60,136 nucleotides of DNA from Thermocaproicibacter sp041859875 (GTDB lineage: Bacteria; Bacillota; Clostridia; Oscillospirales; Acutalibacteraceae). The position numbers and the translations under genes were made by a program. The stretch covers positions 1 to 60,136 of the forward strand of contig JBFLFY010000013.1 of the NCBI GenBank assembly GCA_041859875.1, written 5' to 3'. Numbering within the stretch: position 1 is the stretch's first letter; the number at the start of each line of letters is the position of its first letter. Under the pieces are notes generated by a model. The model ran no database searches and was not told where the DNA came from. It saw only the letters and a program-made list of their open reading frames with translations. Positions 1-7,263 of this stretch are shown one piece after another.

Positions 1-1890
1 GACCCGAAAGACACCTACCGGGAGCAAGTGCCGGAATGCTTAAGAAGTCTTCCGCTGAAAGAAGCTTTCCGTAAAAATCTTTCCCGCCTTGAGGTCTGCG
101 GCCAGCGCGGCCTAGCAGAACGATTCGATTCCAGCATCGGCGCAGGAACCGTGCTGATGCCGTTTGCCGGGAAGTATCAGCTTACGCCGGAAGATGCCAT
201 GGTGGCGAAGATTCCGGTGCTGAAAGGCGAAACCGACGACGCAACTGCTATGGGCTATGGATTTATCCCCGGCATTTCGCGCTTTTCGCCGTTCCACGGC
301 GCTGCCTATGCTGTGGTGGAAAGCCTTTCGAAGCTGGCCGCCGTTGGCGCCGACCCACTGAAAAGCCGTTTGACTTTTCAGGAATATTTTGAGCGCATGA
401 CGGATGACCCGAAACGCTGGGGCAAGCCTGCCGCAGCCCTGCTGGGCGCTTTTGCAGCGCAGATTGGCATGGGCCTCCCCGCCATCGGCGGGAAAGACAG
501 CATGAGCGGCACATTTGAAAAGCTGGACGTCCCCCCCACGCTCGTGAGTTTTGCCGTTGCCATGACGAAGGCCAGCCAGACGATTTCAGCGGCCTTCCAA
601 AAGCCCGGCGCAAAAGTTGTGCTGCTTCCGATTCCGGAAGATTCCGCAACCCTTATGCCAAACTGGCCCGCGCTGAAGCAATACTATGCCGCAGTCCATC
701 GCATGATAAAATCCGGGCGCATCGTATCCGCCTCCACCGTACGCGAAGGCGGCGTAGCCGCGGCTGTGGCGCGTATGTGCTTTGGCAATAAAATTGGTTT
801 CCGGTTTGAGCGGTCTATCCTGCGCGATGAGTTTCTCTTTTCGCCCTGCTCCGGTGCAATCGTTGCAGAACTGAACGGCAGCCTGGATGGGCTTGCTGAC
901 ATTCCGCTCGGCGAAACAACCGCCGAACCACAGGTAACGCTGGGGGACAATGTTCTGTCCCTGGATGAGCTTGCCGCCGCATGGGACAGCACCTTGGAAA
1001 AGGTCTTTCCTACGAAGGCGGAAAGCGTTCCGGTGACGGAAATTCCGTTCTGCACAGAGCGGAACACAAAGGCCCCAGCCATAAAGGCCGCAAAACCGCG
1101 CGTCTTTATCCCGGTGTTCCCCGGCACGAACTGCGAATACGACACAGCCCGCGCCTTTGAGCGCGCCGGTGCCGAAACCGATGTGCTTGTTGTGAAAAAC
1201 CTGTGCCCGGCGGACATTGAAGAAACCATTGCGCGCATGGAAAAGTCAATTTCTAAAGCGCAGATTATCATGCTTCCGGGCGGATTTTCCGGCGGCGACG
1301 AACCGGATGGCTCCGGCAAATTTATCGCCACGGCGTTCCGCAGCCCGCGCGTTGCCGAAGCCGTCACACAGCTTCTTGACGTGCGCGGCGGCCTGATGCT
1401 CGGCATCTGCAACGGCTTCCAGGCGCTCATCAAACTGGGGCTTGTACCGTTTGGCCGCATTACCCCGCCGGACGAAAACGCGCCGACTCTGACGTTTAAC
1501 ACGCTTGGCCGCCACGTTTCCCGCATGGTCTACACGCGCATTGCTTCCGTAAAGTCGCCGTGGCTTTCCGGTGTAAACGCAGGCGATGTCTTTACAGTTC
1601 CGGTTTCCCACGGCGAGGGCCGCTTCGTCGCAAACAGCGAAGTCCTGCAAAAGCTGGCGCAGAACGGGCAGATTGCCACACAGTACTGCACGCCGGAAGG
1701 CACGCCGAGCGGCAACATCCTTTGGAACCCCAACGGCTCTGTCTGCGCCATTGAGGGCATCACAAGCCCGGATGGCCGCATCCTTGGCAAAATGGGGCAT
1801 TCTGAGCGGCAGGGAAAAAATCTTTACAAAAATGTACCGGGTGCGAAAGACCAGAAGATTTTTGAATCCGGCGTAAAATATTTTAAATAA
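1..1890 (+). CDS. purL: Phosphoribosylformylglycinamidine synthase, 3' part (5' end outside window)
   Basis: This enzyme makes FGAM from FGAR, glutamine and ATP, the fourth step of de novo purine synthesis in the cytosol. The frame is open from base 1, so the gene starts upstream and about 630 C-terminal residues are visible. They contain the end of the second AIRS-type ATP-binding half (GGKDSMSG near 490) and then a class I glutamine amidotransferase domain from about 1080. That domain has FPGTNCEYD, LPGGFSGGDEPDG, the nucleophile-Cys motif GICNGFQ and a final GHSER. Having both halves in one chain identifies the long single-chain PurL (usually about 1,250 residues), not the PurLQS complex. 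alr follows 13 bp downstream on the same strand, so the two are probably cotranscribed. Confidence 0.96.
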   Translation, partial: DPKDTYREQVPECLRSLPLKEAFRKNLSRLEVCGQRGLAERFDSSIGAGTVLMPFAGKYQLTPEDAMVAKIPVLKGETDDATAMGYGFIPGISRFSPFHGAAYAVVESLSKLAAVGADPLKSRLTFQEYFERMTDDPKRWGKPAAALLGAFAAQIGMGLPAIGGKDSMSGTFEKLDVPPTLVSFAVAMTKASQTISAAFQKPGAKVVLLPIPEDSATLMPNWPALKQYYAAVHRMIKSGRIVSASTVREGGVAAAVARMCFGNKIGFRFERSILRDEFLFSPCSGAIVAELNGSLDGLADIPLGETTAEPQVTLGDNVLSLDELAAAWDSTLEKVFPTKAESVPVTEIPFCTERNTKAPAIKAAKPRVFIPVFPGTNCEYDTARAFERAGAETDVLVVKNLCPADIEETIARMEKSISKAQIIMLPGGFSGGDEPDGSGKFIATAFRSPRVAEAVTQLLDVRGGLMLGICNGFQALIKLGLVPFGRITPPDENAPTLTFNTLGRHVSRMVYTRIASVKSPWLSGVNAGDVFTVPVSHGEGRFVANSEVLQKLAQNGQIATQYCTPEGTPSGNILWNPNGSVCAIEGITSPDGRILGKMGHSERQGKNLYKNVPGAKDQKIFESGVKYFK

Positions 1891-1903
1891 GGCTGGCGTA
1901 AAA

Positions 1904-3091
1904 ATGGATTATCTGAAGCGAACATGGGCCGAAATTGACCTTGACGCAGTTGAAAGCAATTACCGGGCAATCCGTGCCGGGGTAAAACCCGGCACTAAAA
2001 TCTGCTGTGTTGTAAAGGCGGACGCCTACGGCCATGGCGCTGAACGTCTGGCACAGCTCTATGAGCAGTTGGGCGCGGACTGGTTTGCCGTTTCCAATCT
2101 GGAAGAAGCAGAACAGCTGCGGCGCGCGGGTGCAAAACTGCCGATTCTTATCCTTGGCTACACGCCGCCCTGCCTCGCCGCAGAACTTGCGGAAAACAAC
2201 ATTGCGCAGGCAGTCGTCGGCTCCGAGTACGCAGAACAGCTTTCGGCGGAAGCTCTGAAAGCCGGCGTTACGGTGCGCGCACATATTCAGGTTGACACCG
2301 GCATGACGCGTGTTGGATTTTTCTACCAGAATTCAGAACGCGACAGTGCCTCCATTGACGCTATGGAGCATGCATGCCGCCTGCCTGGACTGAACCCGGA
2401 AGGCATTTTCACCCACTTCTCTGTTGCAGATGAAGGGGAAAGCGGAAAAGCATATACAAAGCGCCAGTTTCAGTGCTTTACCTCAGCTATCAGCCTGCTG
2501 GAGCAGCGCGGCATTCACTTTGCCATACGTCACTGTGCAAACTCCGCCGCCATCTTTGATTTTCCAGAGATGCAGCTTGATATGGTTCGCCCCGGAATTA
2601 TCCTTTATGGCCTGATGCCTTCGGGCGACGTCCTTCACAAAAAGAGCTTGGTTCCTGTCATGTCAGTAAAAAGCACCGTAGCGCTTGTAAAAACAGTTCC
2701 GCCGCAGACCTGTGTAAGCTATGGCCGCCGGTTTACTTCCCAGAGGCCGACCATTGTAGCCACCGTGCCCATTGGCTATGCCGATGGCTACCTGCGCCGC
2801 TTCGGCGAAGGCGCTGAAATGCTGGTGCACGGAAAACGGGCTAAAATCATCGGCCGCGTCTGCATGGATCAGCTTATGCTCGACGTGACGGACATTCCGG
2901 GCATAAAAGCTGGCGACACAGTCACGGTCATCGGCAAAGAAGGCAGTGAAACCGTTACCGCTGACCATCTTGCCGAACTTGCGGGAACGATTTCTTACGA
3001 AATTGTGTGCGGCATTGCTACGCGCGTCCCCCGCGTTTTCCTGAAAAATGGAGAACAATCTGGGGTTCTCGATTATCTTCGCCGCGTTTAA
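1904..3091 (+). CDS. alr: Alanine racemase
   Basis: PLP-dependent interconversion of L- and D-alanine, supplying D-Ala for peptidoglycan. The protein has 395 residues, normal for the family. The PLP lysine is K38 in VVKADAYGHG, and the second catalytic base is Y273 in CVSYGRRF. The conserved GYADGY and RVCMDQLMLDVT stretches are present. The start is the ATG 13 bp after the purL stop. No terminator separates the two genes, and the pairing with purine synthesis looks like chance neighbourhood. A perfect CCTTTTTAAAAAGG palindrome lies 12 bp after the stop but has no loop and is not a convincing terminator. Confidence 0.97.
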   Translation: MDYLKRTWAEIDLDAVESNYRAIRAGVKPGTKICCVVKADAYGHGAERLAQLYEQLGADWFAVSNLEEAEQLRRAGAKLPILILGYTPPCLAAELAENNIAQAVVGSEYAEQLSAEALKAGVTVRAHIQVDTGMTRVGFFYQNSERDSASIDAMEHACRLPGLNPEGIFTHFSVADEGESGKAYTKRQFQCFTSAISLLEQRGIHFAIRHCANSAAIFDFPEMQLDMVRPGIILYGLMPSGDVLHKKSLVPVMSVKSTVALVKTVPPQTCVSYGRRFTSQRPTIVATVPIGYADGYLRRFGEGAEMLVHGKRAKIIGRVCMDQLMLDVTDIPGIKAGDTVTVIGKEGSETVTADHLAELAGTISYEIVCGIATRVPRVFLKNGEQSGVLDYLRRV

Positions 3092-3154
3092 TGCGGAATC
3101 CATCCTTTTTAAAAAGGTATTTTCGAAAAAGCAGGCTCCTAAACTGATGAAAAC

Positions 3155-3182
3155 TTGACAACAGCCCGCCAAACCGGATAAG
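3155..3182 (+). promoter_or_regulatory. Putative sigma-A promoter ahead of the small membrane protein
   Basis: TTGACA at 3155-3160 is a perfect -35 box. GATAAG at 3177-3182 (16-bp spacer) is a 4/6 -10 box. It overlaps the left arm of the 3161-3220 inverted repeat, so a transcript from here would carry only the right part of that repeat. Confidence 0.45.
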
Positions 3183-3220
3183 ATGGAAGCAGAAACATCT
3201 TATTGGGTGAGGTGGGCTGT
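3161..3220 (+). repeat. Long two-step inverted repeat ahead of a GTG start
   Basis: The outer arms ACAGCCCGCC (3161-3170) and GGTGGGCTGT (3211-3220) pair over 10 bp with one G-U. The inner arms ATAAGATG (3178-3185) and CATCTTAT (3196-3203) pair perfectly over 8 bp. The right outer arm contains the ribosome-binding GAGGTGGG for the GTG at 3223. In readthrough RNA from alr the fold would hide that site. There is no T-run, so it is not a simple terminator. Confidence 0.6.
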
Positions 3221-3222
3221 TT

Positions 3223-3480
3223 GTGAGCAATGAAAAAATTTTGGCTATCCTGGCGTGGGGTTTCACCCTGGCGGCCGTGTGCCTTTCTATTTACTGCGGT
3301 GTTACGGGCAAAGGCGGTATTCTATGCGCCGTTTTAATGACGATGGCTTTGGCCGCACAATGTGTGTACGGAAAGGCCATGAAGCGCAAAGAAAAAAAGC
3401 AGTACAAGCCGCAGGACGATGACGATACAAAAGATCAACACAAAAACAGTTTTTGGGATCGGAGATACTACGGGAAATGA
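3223..3480 (+). CDS. Small two-helix membrane protein, unknown function
   Basis: I do not recognise this 85-residue protein. Residues about 5-26 and 32-50 are hydrophobic and would make two membrane helices. The tail from about residue 53 is strongly charged (KRKEKKQ, then DDDDTKD) and should be cytoplasmic. The start is a GTG with GAGGTGGG just upstream; that site sits inside a long inverted repeat (3161-3220). The stop overlaps the start of the following acetyltransferase as ATGA, so the two are translationally coupled. I infer that the gene is real from the coupling and the ribosome site, not from homology. Confidence 0.7.
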   Translation: MSNEKILAILAWGFTLAAVCLSIYCGVTGKGGILCAVLMTMALAAQCVYGKAMKRKEKKQYKPQDDDDTKDQHKNSFWDRRYYGK

Positions 3481-3944
3481 TTATTCGAAGTTTCGAGCCG
3501 GGTGACCGGCAGGAATACCTTGCCATGTCAAAAGAATTTTACAGTTCAGATGCTGTTCTGCATCCTGTACCGGAAGAGAACTTTGCAAAGACCTTCCGCC
3601 TGCTGCTTTCGGGCAGCACAGCCGCAGATGGCTGCATTGCCATAGAAGACGGCAATGCAGCCGGGTTTGCGCTTCTTTCTTTTTCGTGGTCGAATGAAGG
3701 CGGAGGCATGACCGTCTGGCTGGAAGAAATTTATGTTCGCCGCGGCTTTCAAAGCCGCGGCATCGGTCACGCCATGCTTCACCGCATCTTTCAAAAATAC
3801 CGGGGAAAAGCAGCGCGCTTCCGGCTGGAAACTGAAGACACAAATACCGGAGCACGCCGGCTGTACCAAAGCCTTGGTTTCCGCAATTTTGCCTACCGCC
3901 AGATGATACTGGAGCCTTCCTGCCCCAGTGGGGAGAACGGCTGA
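3477..3944 (+). CDS. GNAT-family N-acetyltransferase
   Basis: A GNAT protein of 155 residues that transfers acetyl from acetyl-CoA to an amine; the substrate is unknown. The acetyl-CoA-binding motif A is seen in VRRGFQSRGIGHAML (consensus Q/RxxGxG/A). The C-terminal ETEDTNTGARRLYQSLGF is the usual motif B region with the LYxxLGF signature. The start chosen is the ATG at 3477, which overlaps the upstream stop as ATGA with GGAG about 12 nt upstream. An in-frame ATG 24 bp earlier lies inside the previous gene and is less likely. The gene is followed by a hairpin shared with the convergent gene. Confidence 0.88.
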   Translation: MIIRSFEPGDRQEYLAMSKEFYSSDAVLHPVPEENFAKTFRLLLSGSTAADGCIAIEDGNAAGFALLSFSWSNEGGGMTVWLEEIYVRRGFQSRGIGHAMLHRIFQKYRGKAARFRLETEDTNTGARRLYQSLGFRNFAYRQMILEPSCPSGENG

Positions 3945-3947
3945 ATT

Positions 3948-3980
3948 AAAAAAAGGCAGGCCCGCAGGCCTGCCCCCTAT
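3948..3980 (-). terminator. Intrinsic terminator for the 3995-4672 gene
   Basis: GGCAGGCC (3955-3962), loop CGCA, GGCCTGCC (3967-3974): a perfect 8-bp stem. Read on the minus strand it is followed by seven T residues. On the plus strand the tail is only weakly T-rich, so it mainly serves the minus-strand gene but may also stop the acetyltransferase transcript. Confidence 0.85.
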
Positions 3981-3994
3981 TCTGTTCAAAGCCG

Positions 3995-4672
3995 CTATGC
4001 ATTCTCCAGCTTTGTAATGAAAGCGCGCGAAGTGTCGTTTCCTTTTATTACACCGGTGTAGGTCACTTTAATGCGGTCGCCGATTTTCATGCTCTTTAAT
4101 CCGCTTGTGTCAACCCCCACCCTGTGGATAATCAGTTCGCTGCCGTCTGCCGTCTTCAGCGTGATGGACATCATGGCGCCATCGGTCATTGTTCCGATTA
4201 TGGTATGCGGCGTTTTGTCAAAAGCTTTGTCCTGTTCAACCGGAAGCGGATCGGTGTCGCTTGATGCCCAGGTGTAAATTTTACCGTTTGTCGGGTCTAC
4301 AAGGATTTCCGGCCCTGCCATAAGGTCGTCATCCCAAATCTCATAGGCATTGTATTTCTTGTCTTTCACCGTTTTAGGGCTTACAGCTTTCAGGTGGTAC
4401 TTCTTCCAGTCAAGTTTGGCAGACGCCATAATGCGTTCCGTTTCCGGCTTCAGCACCGTGCTTGCCGCAGCCGAAGAAACTGCAGAAGAAGACGACGCCG
4501 TGGAAGAATTCTGCTGCGAAGAAGAGCTTTCCATTGCAGAAGAAGACTGTTCCGGCTGGGACGATGAAACTACGGGTTTTATCTGGGGATGATAATATTG
4601 GTAAGTAAAAAAGCCAATCGCAGCACCTGCTACCACACAGGCAGCAATCACTGCAGCCAAGCCTTTTTTCAT
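3995..4672 (-). CDS. Membrane-anchored Ser-rich extracytoplasmic protein, unknown function
   Basis: A 225-residue protein with an N-terminal signal anchor (MKKGLAAVIAACVVAGAAIG, then FFTYQYY). A linker of about 55 residues follows that is almost entirely Ser, Ala, Gln and Glu. The folded C-terminal domain of about 135 residues contains KLDWKKYHLKAV, AYEIWDDD and KIYTW. I do not recognise the domain. The start is the ATG at 4672, with AAGGAGGAATCCCT directly upstream; longer in-frame versions would run through the promoter. It is transcribed alone from a TTGTCA/TATAGT promoter and ends at a strong hairpin. Confidence 0.8.
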   Translation of the reverse strand: MKKGLAAVIAACVVAGAAIGFFTYQYYHPQIKPVVSSSQPEQSSSAMESSSSQQNSSTASSSSAVSSAAASTVLKPETERIMASAKLDWKKYHLKAVSPKTVKDKKYNAYEIWDDDLMAGPEILVDPTNGKIYTWASSDTDPLPVEQDKAFDKTPHTIIGTMTDGAMMSITLKTADGSELIIHRVGVDTSGLKSMKIGDRIKVTYTGVIKGNDTSRAFITKLENA

Positions 4673-4708
4673 AGGGATTCCTCCTTTATCATGTTCTACG
4701 CTAATGAT

Positions 4709-4737
4709 ACTATATCTCATTATGGAGAAAATGACAA
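4709..4737 (-). promoter_or_regulatory. Sigma-A promoter for the 3995-4672 gene
   Basis: On the minus strand, TTGTCA (4737-4732), a 17-bp spacer and TATAGT (4714-4709). It lies about 36 bp upstream of the start codon with the ribosome site in between. Confidence 0.7.
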
Positions 4738-4870
4738 GAGAAAAGACAATACTGTAAAGATTCTCGTACAATATTGAAACAATTTCAAATATTCCCGCCA
4801 GTCATCATCAAAAACAGAAAATCCAGCGGATGCGGCAGAACCCACCCGCTTTTTAATGTGAGGAATCATT

Positions 4871-6097
4871 ATGAAACAAACGCGTACTTACTCAAAAATC
4901 ACAGTCACGCCCAAAGCGGAACGCAGTGTTCTGGCAGGCCATCCGTGGATTTACAACACAGAAGTCACAGCAGCCGAGCCATACCAAAACGGTGAGCTTG
5001 TTGACGTGCTGAACCACCGCGGCAGTTACCTTGGCACCGGGTTCATTAACGACCATTCTAAAATACGCATCCGCCTGATTTCGCGCAGCGCAAATGATAC
5101 TTTCGACGAAGCGTTCTGGGAACGCCGCCTGCGCTATGCATGGGAATACCGCAAAACCGTCATGGGGCCGGACACTTCCTGCTGCCGCATCGTTTTCGGC
5201 GAATCCGATTCTTTCCCGGGTCTTACAGTAGACCGCTTTAACAACATCCTGGTAACGCAGACGCTTTCCCTTGGCATGGAAAAGGTGAAGCCCATTCTTT
5301 TCCCGCTCCTGCACCGGATTCTGACAGAAGACGGCCAAAAGATTGACGGCATTTACGAGCGCAACGACGTTGGCATCCGCAAACTGGAAGGAATGGAGCA
5401 AAACAAGGGCTTCTTCCCGCTGGAAGGTGTTCCGCTGCCGGATTCCACAAAGACCGAAATTACTGAAAATGGAATACACTATTGGGTTGACTTTGAGAAC
5501 GGGCAGAAAACCGGGTTTTTCCTGGACCAGAAGTACAACCGCCGTGCCGTTGCACAGCTGTGCCCCGGCCGTCATGTACTGGACTGCTTTACCGACACCG
5601 GCTCCTTCGCGCTGAACGCCGCCAAAGCCGGGGCGGAGCACGTCCACGCCGTCGACATTTCGGCCGACGCCATTGCCGCCGCAGAAGCAAACGCTAAGCT
5701 GAACCACCTGGAAGACCGCATCAGCTTTCAGACAGAGAATGTTTTTGACCTGCTTCCGCAGCTTGCAGAAACGGCAAAAAATCAATACGACTTTGTAATA
5801 CTGGACCCACCTGCTTTTACAAAATCACGCCGCACCGTACAGAACGCCGAGCGCGGCTACAAAGAAATTAACTACCGCGCTATGAAGCTGCTGCCCCGTG
5901 GCGGCTACCTTGCAACGTGCTCCTGCTCACACTTTATGACAGATGAGCTTTTCTGCCGTATGCTGCACTCTGCTGCCGCCGACGCACAGGTTTCACTGCG
6001 GCAGGTAGAAGCGCGCCAGCAGGCGCCCGACCATCCCATCCTTTGGAATGTTCCGGAAACAAGTTACCTGAAATTTTATATTTTTCAGGTTGTCTAA
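4871..6097 (+). CDS. rlmI: Class I rRNA large-subunit methyltransferase, RlmI type
   Basis: A 408-residue SAM-dependent enzyme of the RlmI/YwbD family (COG1092), which methylates a cytosine (m5C) in 23S rRNA. An N-terminal PUA domain (about 1-75; KAERSVLAGHPWIYNTE) binds RNA. Then come the RlmI-specific middle region (GLTVDRF, GFFLDQKYNRR) and the Rossmann methyltransferase with VLDCFTDTGSFAL (SAM motif I), AVDISADA and the catalytic motif LDPPAF. ATCSCSHFM supplies the conserved Cys region. The start ATG has GAGGAATC upstream. It is a stand-alone gene, divergent from the Ser-rich protein; I could not identify its promoter. Confidence 0.9.
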   Translation: MKQTRTYSKITVTPKAERSVLAGHPWIYNTEVTAAEPYQNGELVDVLNHRGSYLGTGFINDHSKIRIRLISRSANDTFDEAFWERRLRYAWEYRKTVMGPDTSCCRIVFGESDSFPGLTVDRFNNILVTQTLSLGMEKVKPILFPLLHRILTEDGQKIDGIYERNDVGIRKLEGMEQNKGFFPLEGVPLPDSTKTEITENGIHYWVDFENGQKTGFFLDQKYNRRAVAQLCPGRHVLDCFTDTGSFALNAAKAGAEHVHAVDISADAIAAAEANAKLNHLEDRISFQTENVFDLLPQLAETAKNQYDFVILDPPAFTKSRRTVQNAERGYKEINYRAMKLLPRGGYLATCSCSHFMTDELFCRMLHSAAADAQVSLRQVEARQQAPDHPILWNVPETSYLKFYIFQVV

Positions 6098-6230
6098 GCA
6101 GTTCGCTTTTTCCTTATAATAAGAGCTTGGCTGAAAGGACAGCACGTTTTACAGCAAATCGGCTCTCCTGCGGAACAAAGATTTATTTGTCGAAAAGCAT
6201 TTTCCCACCTTATTAAAAGAATAGATTTTG

Positions 6231-6259
6231 TTGCATTCTTTTCTATTGTAGCATATAAT
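6231..6259 (+). promoter_or_regulatory. Sigma-A promoter of the MltG-like gene
   Basis: TTGCAT (6231-6236), 17-bp spacer, perfect TATAAT (6254-6259). It lies 32 bp before the ATG at 6292. Confidence 0.8.
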
Positions 6260-6291
6260 ATACTTATTCTGTGAACAGGAGAACGAATGGT

Positions 6292-7191
6292 ATGAAAAGG
6301 ATGGTTATTCTGCTCTTTACCGGCACTTTCCTGCTTTTGACTGCTTGCTCTGGTGCAGCTCAAAAAGACACCTCTTCCGCCGTAGATTCTTCTGCGGTTT
6401 CCTCTGATGCGGCTTCCTCTATGCTGGAGTCATCCACACCCTCTTCAGCAGACGATGTTTCTTCCGGATCCAAAGCACCAAGTTCTTCTCAGGCTTCATC
6501 GAAGCAGGACGACACCGTAACGCTCACTTTTCCGGAAGGTTTTACCATCGCCCAGATTGGCGCAAGGCTGGAAGCGCACGGCGTCTGCAAAAAGAGTGAC
6601 TTTATTAAAAGCGCGCAAACCTATAACTTCAGCTATTACCCGCTGGTAAATGCCATCCCCGCAAGCTCAAAGCGGGCCTATAAATTGGAAGGGTACCTTT
6701 ACCCGGACACTTACCAGATGTATCATAACATGAAGCCGCAGGATGCCGTCGGGAAATTTCTGCGCAACTCGGAACAGCAGATCAGCCAATACTCTTACTC
6801 GGGCATGACAGCCGACCAGCTTGTTACGCTTGCCTCCATCATCGAGCGGGAAGCGGACAACAGCACTGACATGAAAATGGTTTCCTCCGTATTTCACAAC
6901 CGCCTGAAAGTCGGGCAGCGCCTGGAAGCAGACTCAACGCGCGACTACTGCACGCAGACTCTGCTGGCACCGAACGGCCCGTTTTCCGACTCTTTCAAAT
7001 ACTATTACAACACTTACCGCTGTGCCGCTCTGCCCGCAGGCCCCATCTGCAACCCAGGTTCAGCAGCTCTGAGCGCAGCAGCCCACCCTGCCTCGACCAG
7101 CTACTATTATTTTATTACGAAGAACGGCAAATACTACTACCAGAAAACGCTGGAAGAGCACGAGGCCAAAATAAAAGAACTGGGTATGTAA
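6292..7191 (+). CDS. mltG: MltG-like endolytic transglycosylase lipoprotein
   Basis: YceG/MltG proteins cleave nascent glycan strands at the membrane and set peptidoglycan chain length. This 299-residue version starts with a lipoprotein signal (LLLTACSG, lipid Cys19). A Ser/Ala/Asp-rich linker of about 50 residues follows, then a LysM-like subdomain (TVTLTFPEGFTIAQIGARL). The catalytic domain has LEGYLYPDTY and LASIIEREA, whose first Glu (E185) matches the catalytic Glu of E. coli MltG. The family C-terminal pattern YNTYRCAALPAGPICNPG also fits. E. coli MltG uses a membrane helix; here the anchor appears to be a lipid. The start is the ATG with AGGAG 10 nt upstream; a GTG at 6271 is in frame but lacks a ribosome site. 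Confidence 0.88.
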   Translation: MKRMVILLFTGTFLLLTACSGAAQKDTSSAVDSSAVSSDAASSMLESSTPSSADDVSSGSKAPSSSQASSKQDDTVTLTFPEGFTIAQIGARLEAHGVCKKSDFIKSAQTYNFSYYPLVNAIPASSKRAYKLEGYLYPDTYQMYHNMKPQDAVGKFLRNSEQQISQYSYSGMTADQLVTLASIIEREADNSTDMKMVSSVFHNRLKVGQRLEADSTRDYCTQTLLAPNGPFSDSFKYYYNTYRCAALPAGPICNPGSAALSAAAHPASTSYYYFITKNGKYYYQKTLEEHEAKIKELGM

Positions 7192-7211
7192 TTTATTTCT
7201 TTTATGTACAG

Positions 7212-7250
7212 AAACAGCCGCTGAATTGATCGATTCAGCGGCTGTTTTTC
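7212..7250 (+). terminator. Bidirectional terminator between mltG and sbcC
   Basis: Perfect 15-bp stem (7212-7226 with 7233-7247), loop TGATCG, with a run of T at the plus-strand side. It serves both convergent genes. Confidence 0.88.
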
Positions 7251-7263
7251 TATCTCATCTATG

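Noticed and set aside
3104..3117. CCTTTTTAAAAAGG palindrome after alr as a terminator
   Set aside because: It has no loop-forming bases and no GC-rich stem.
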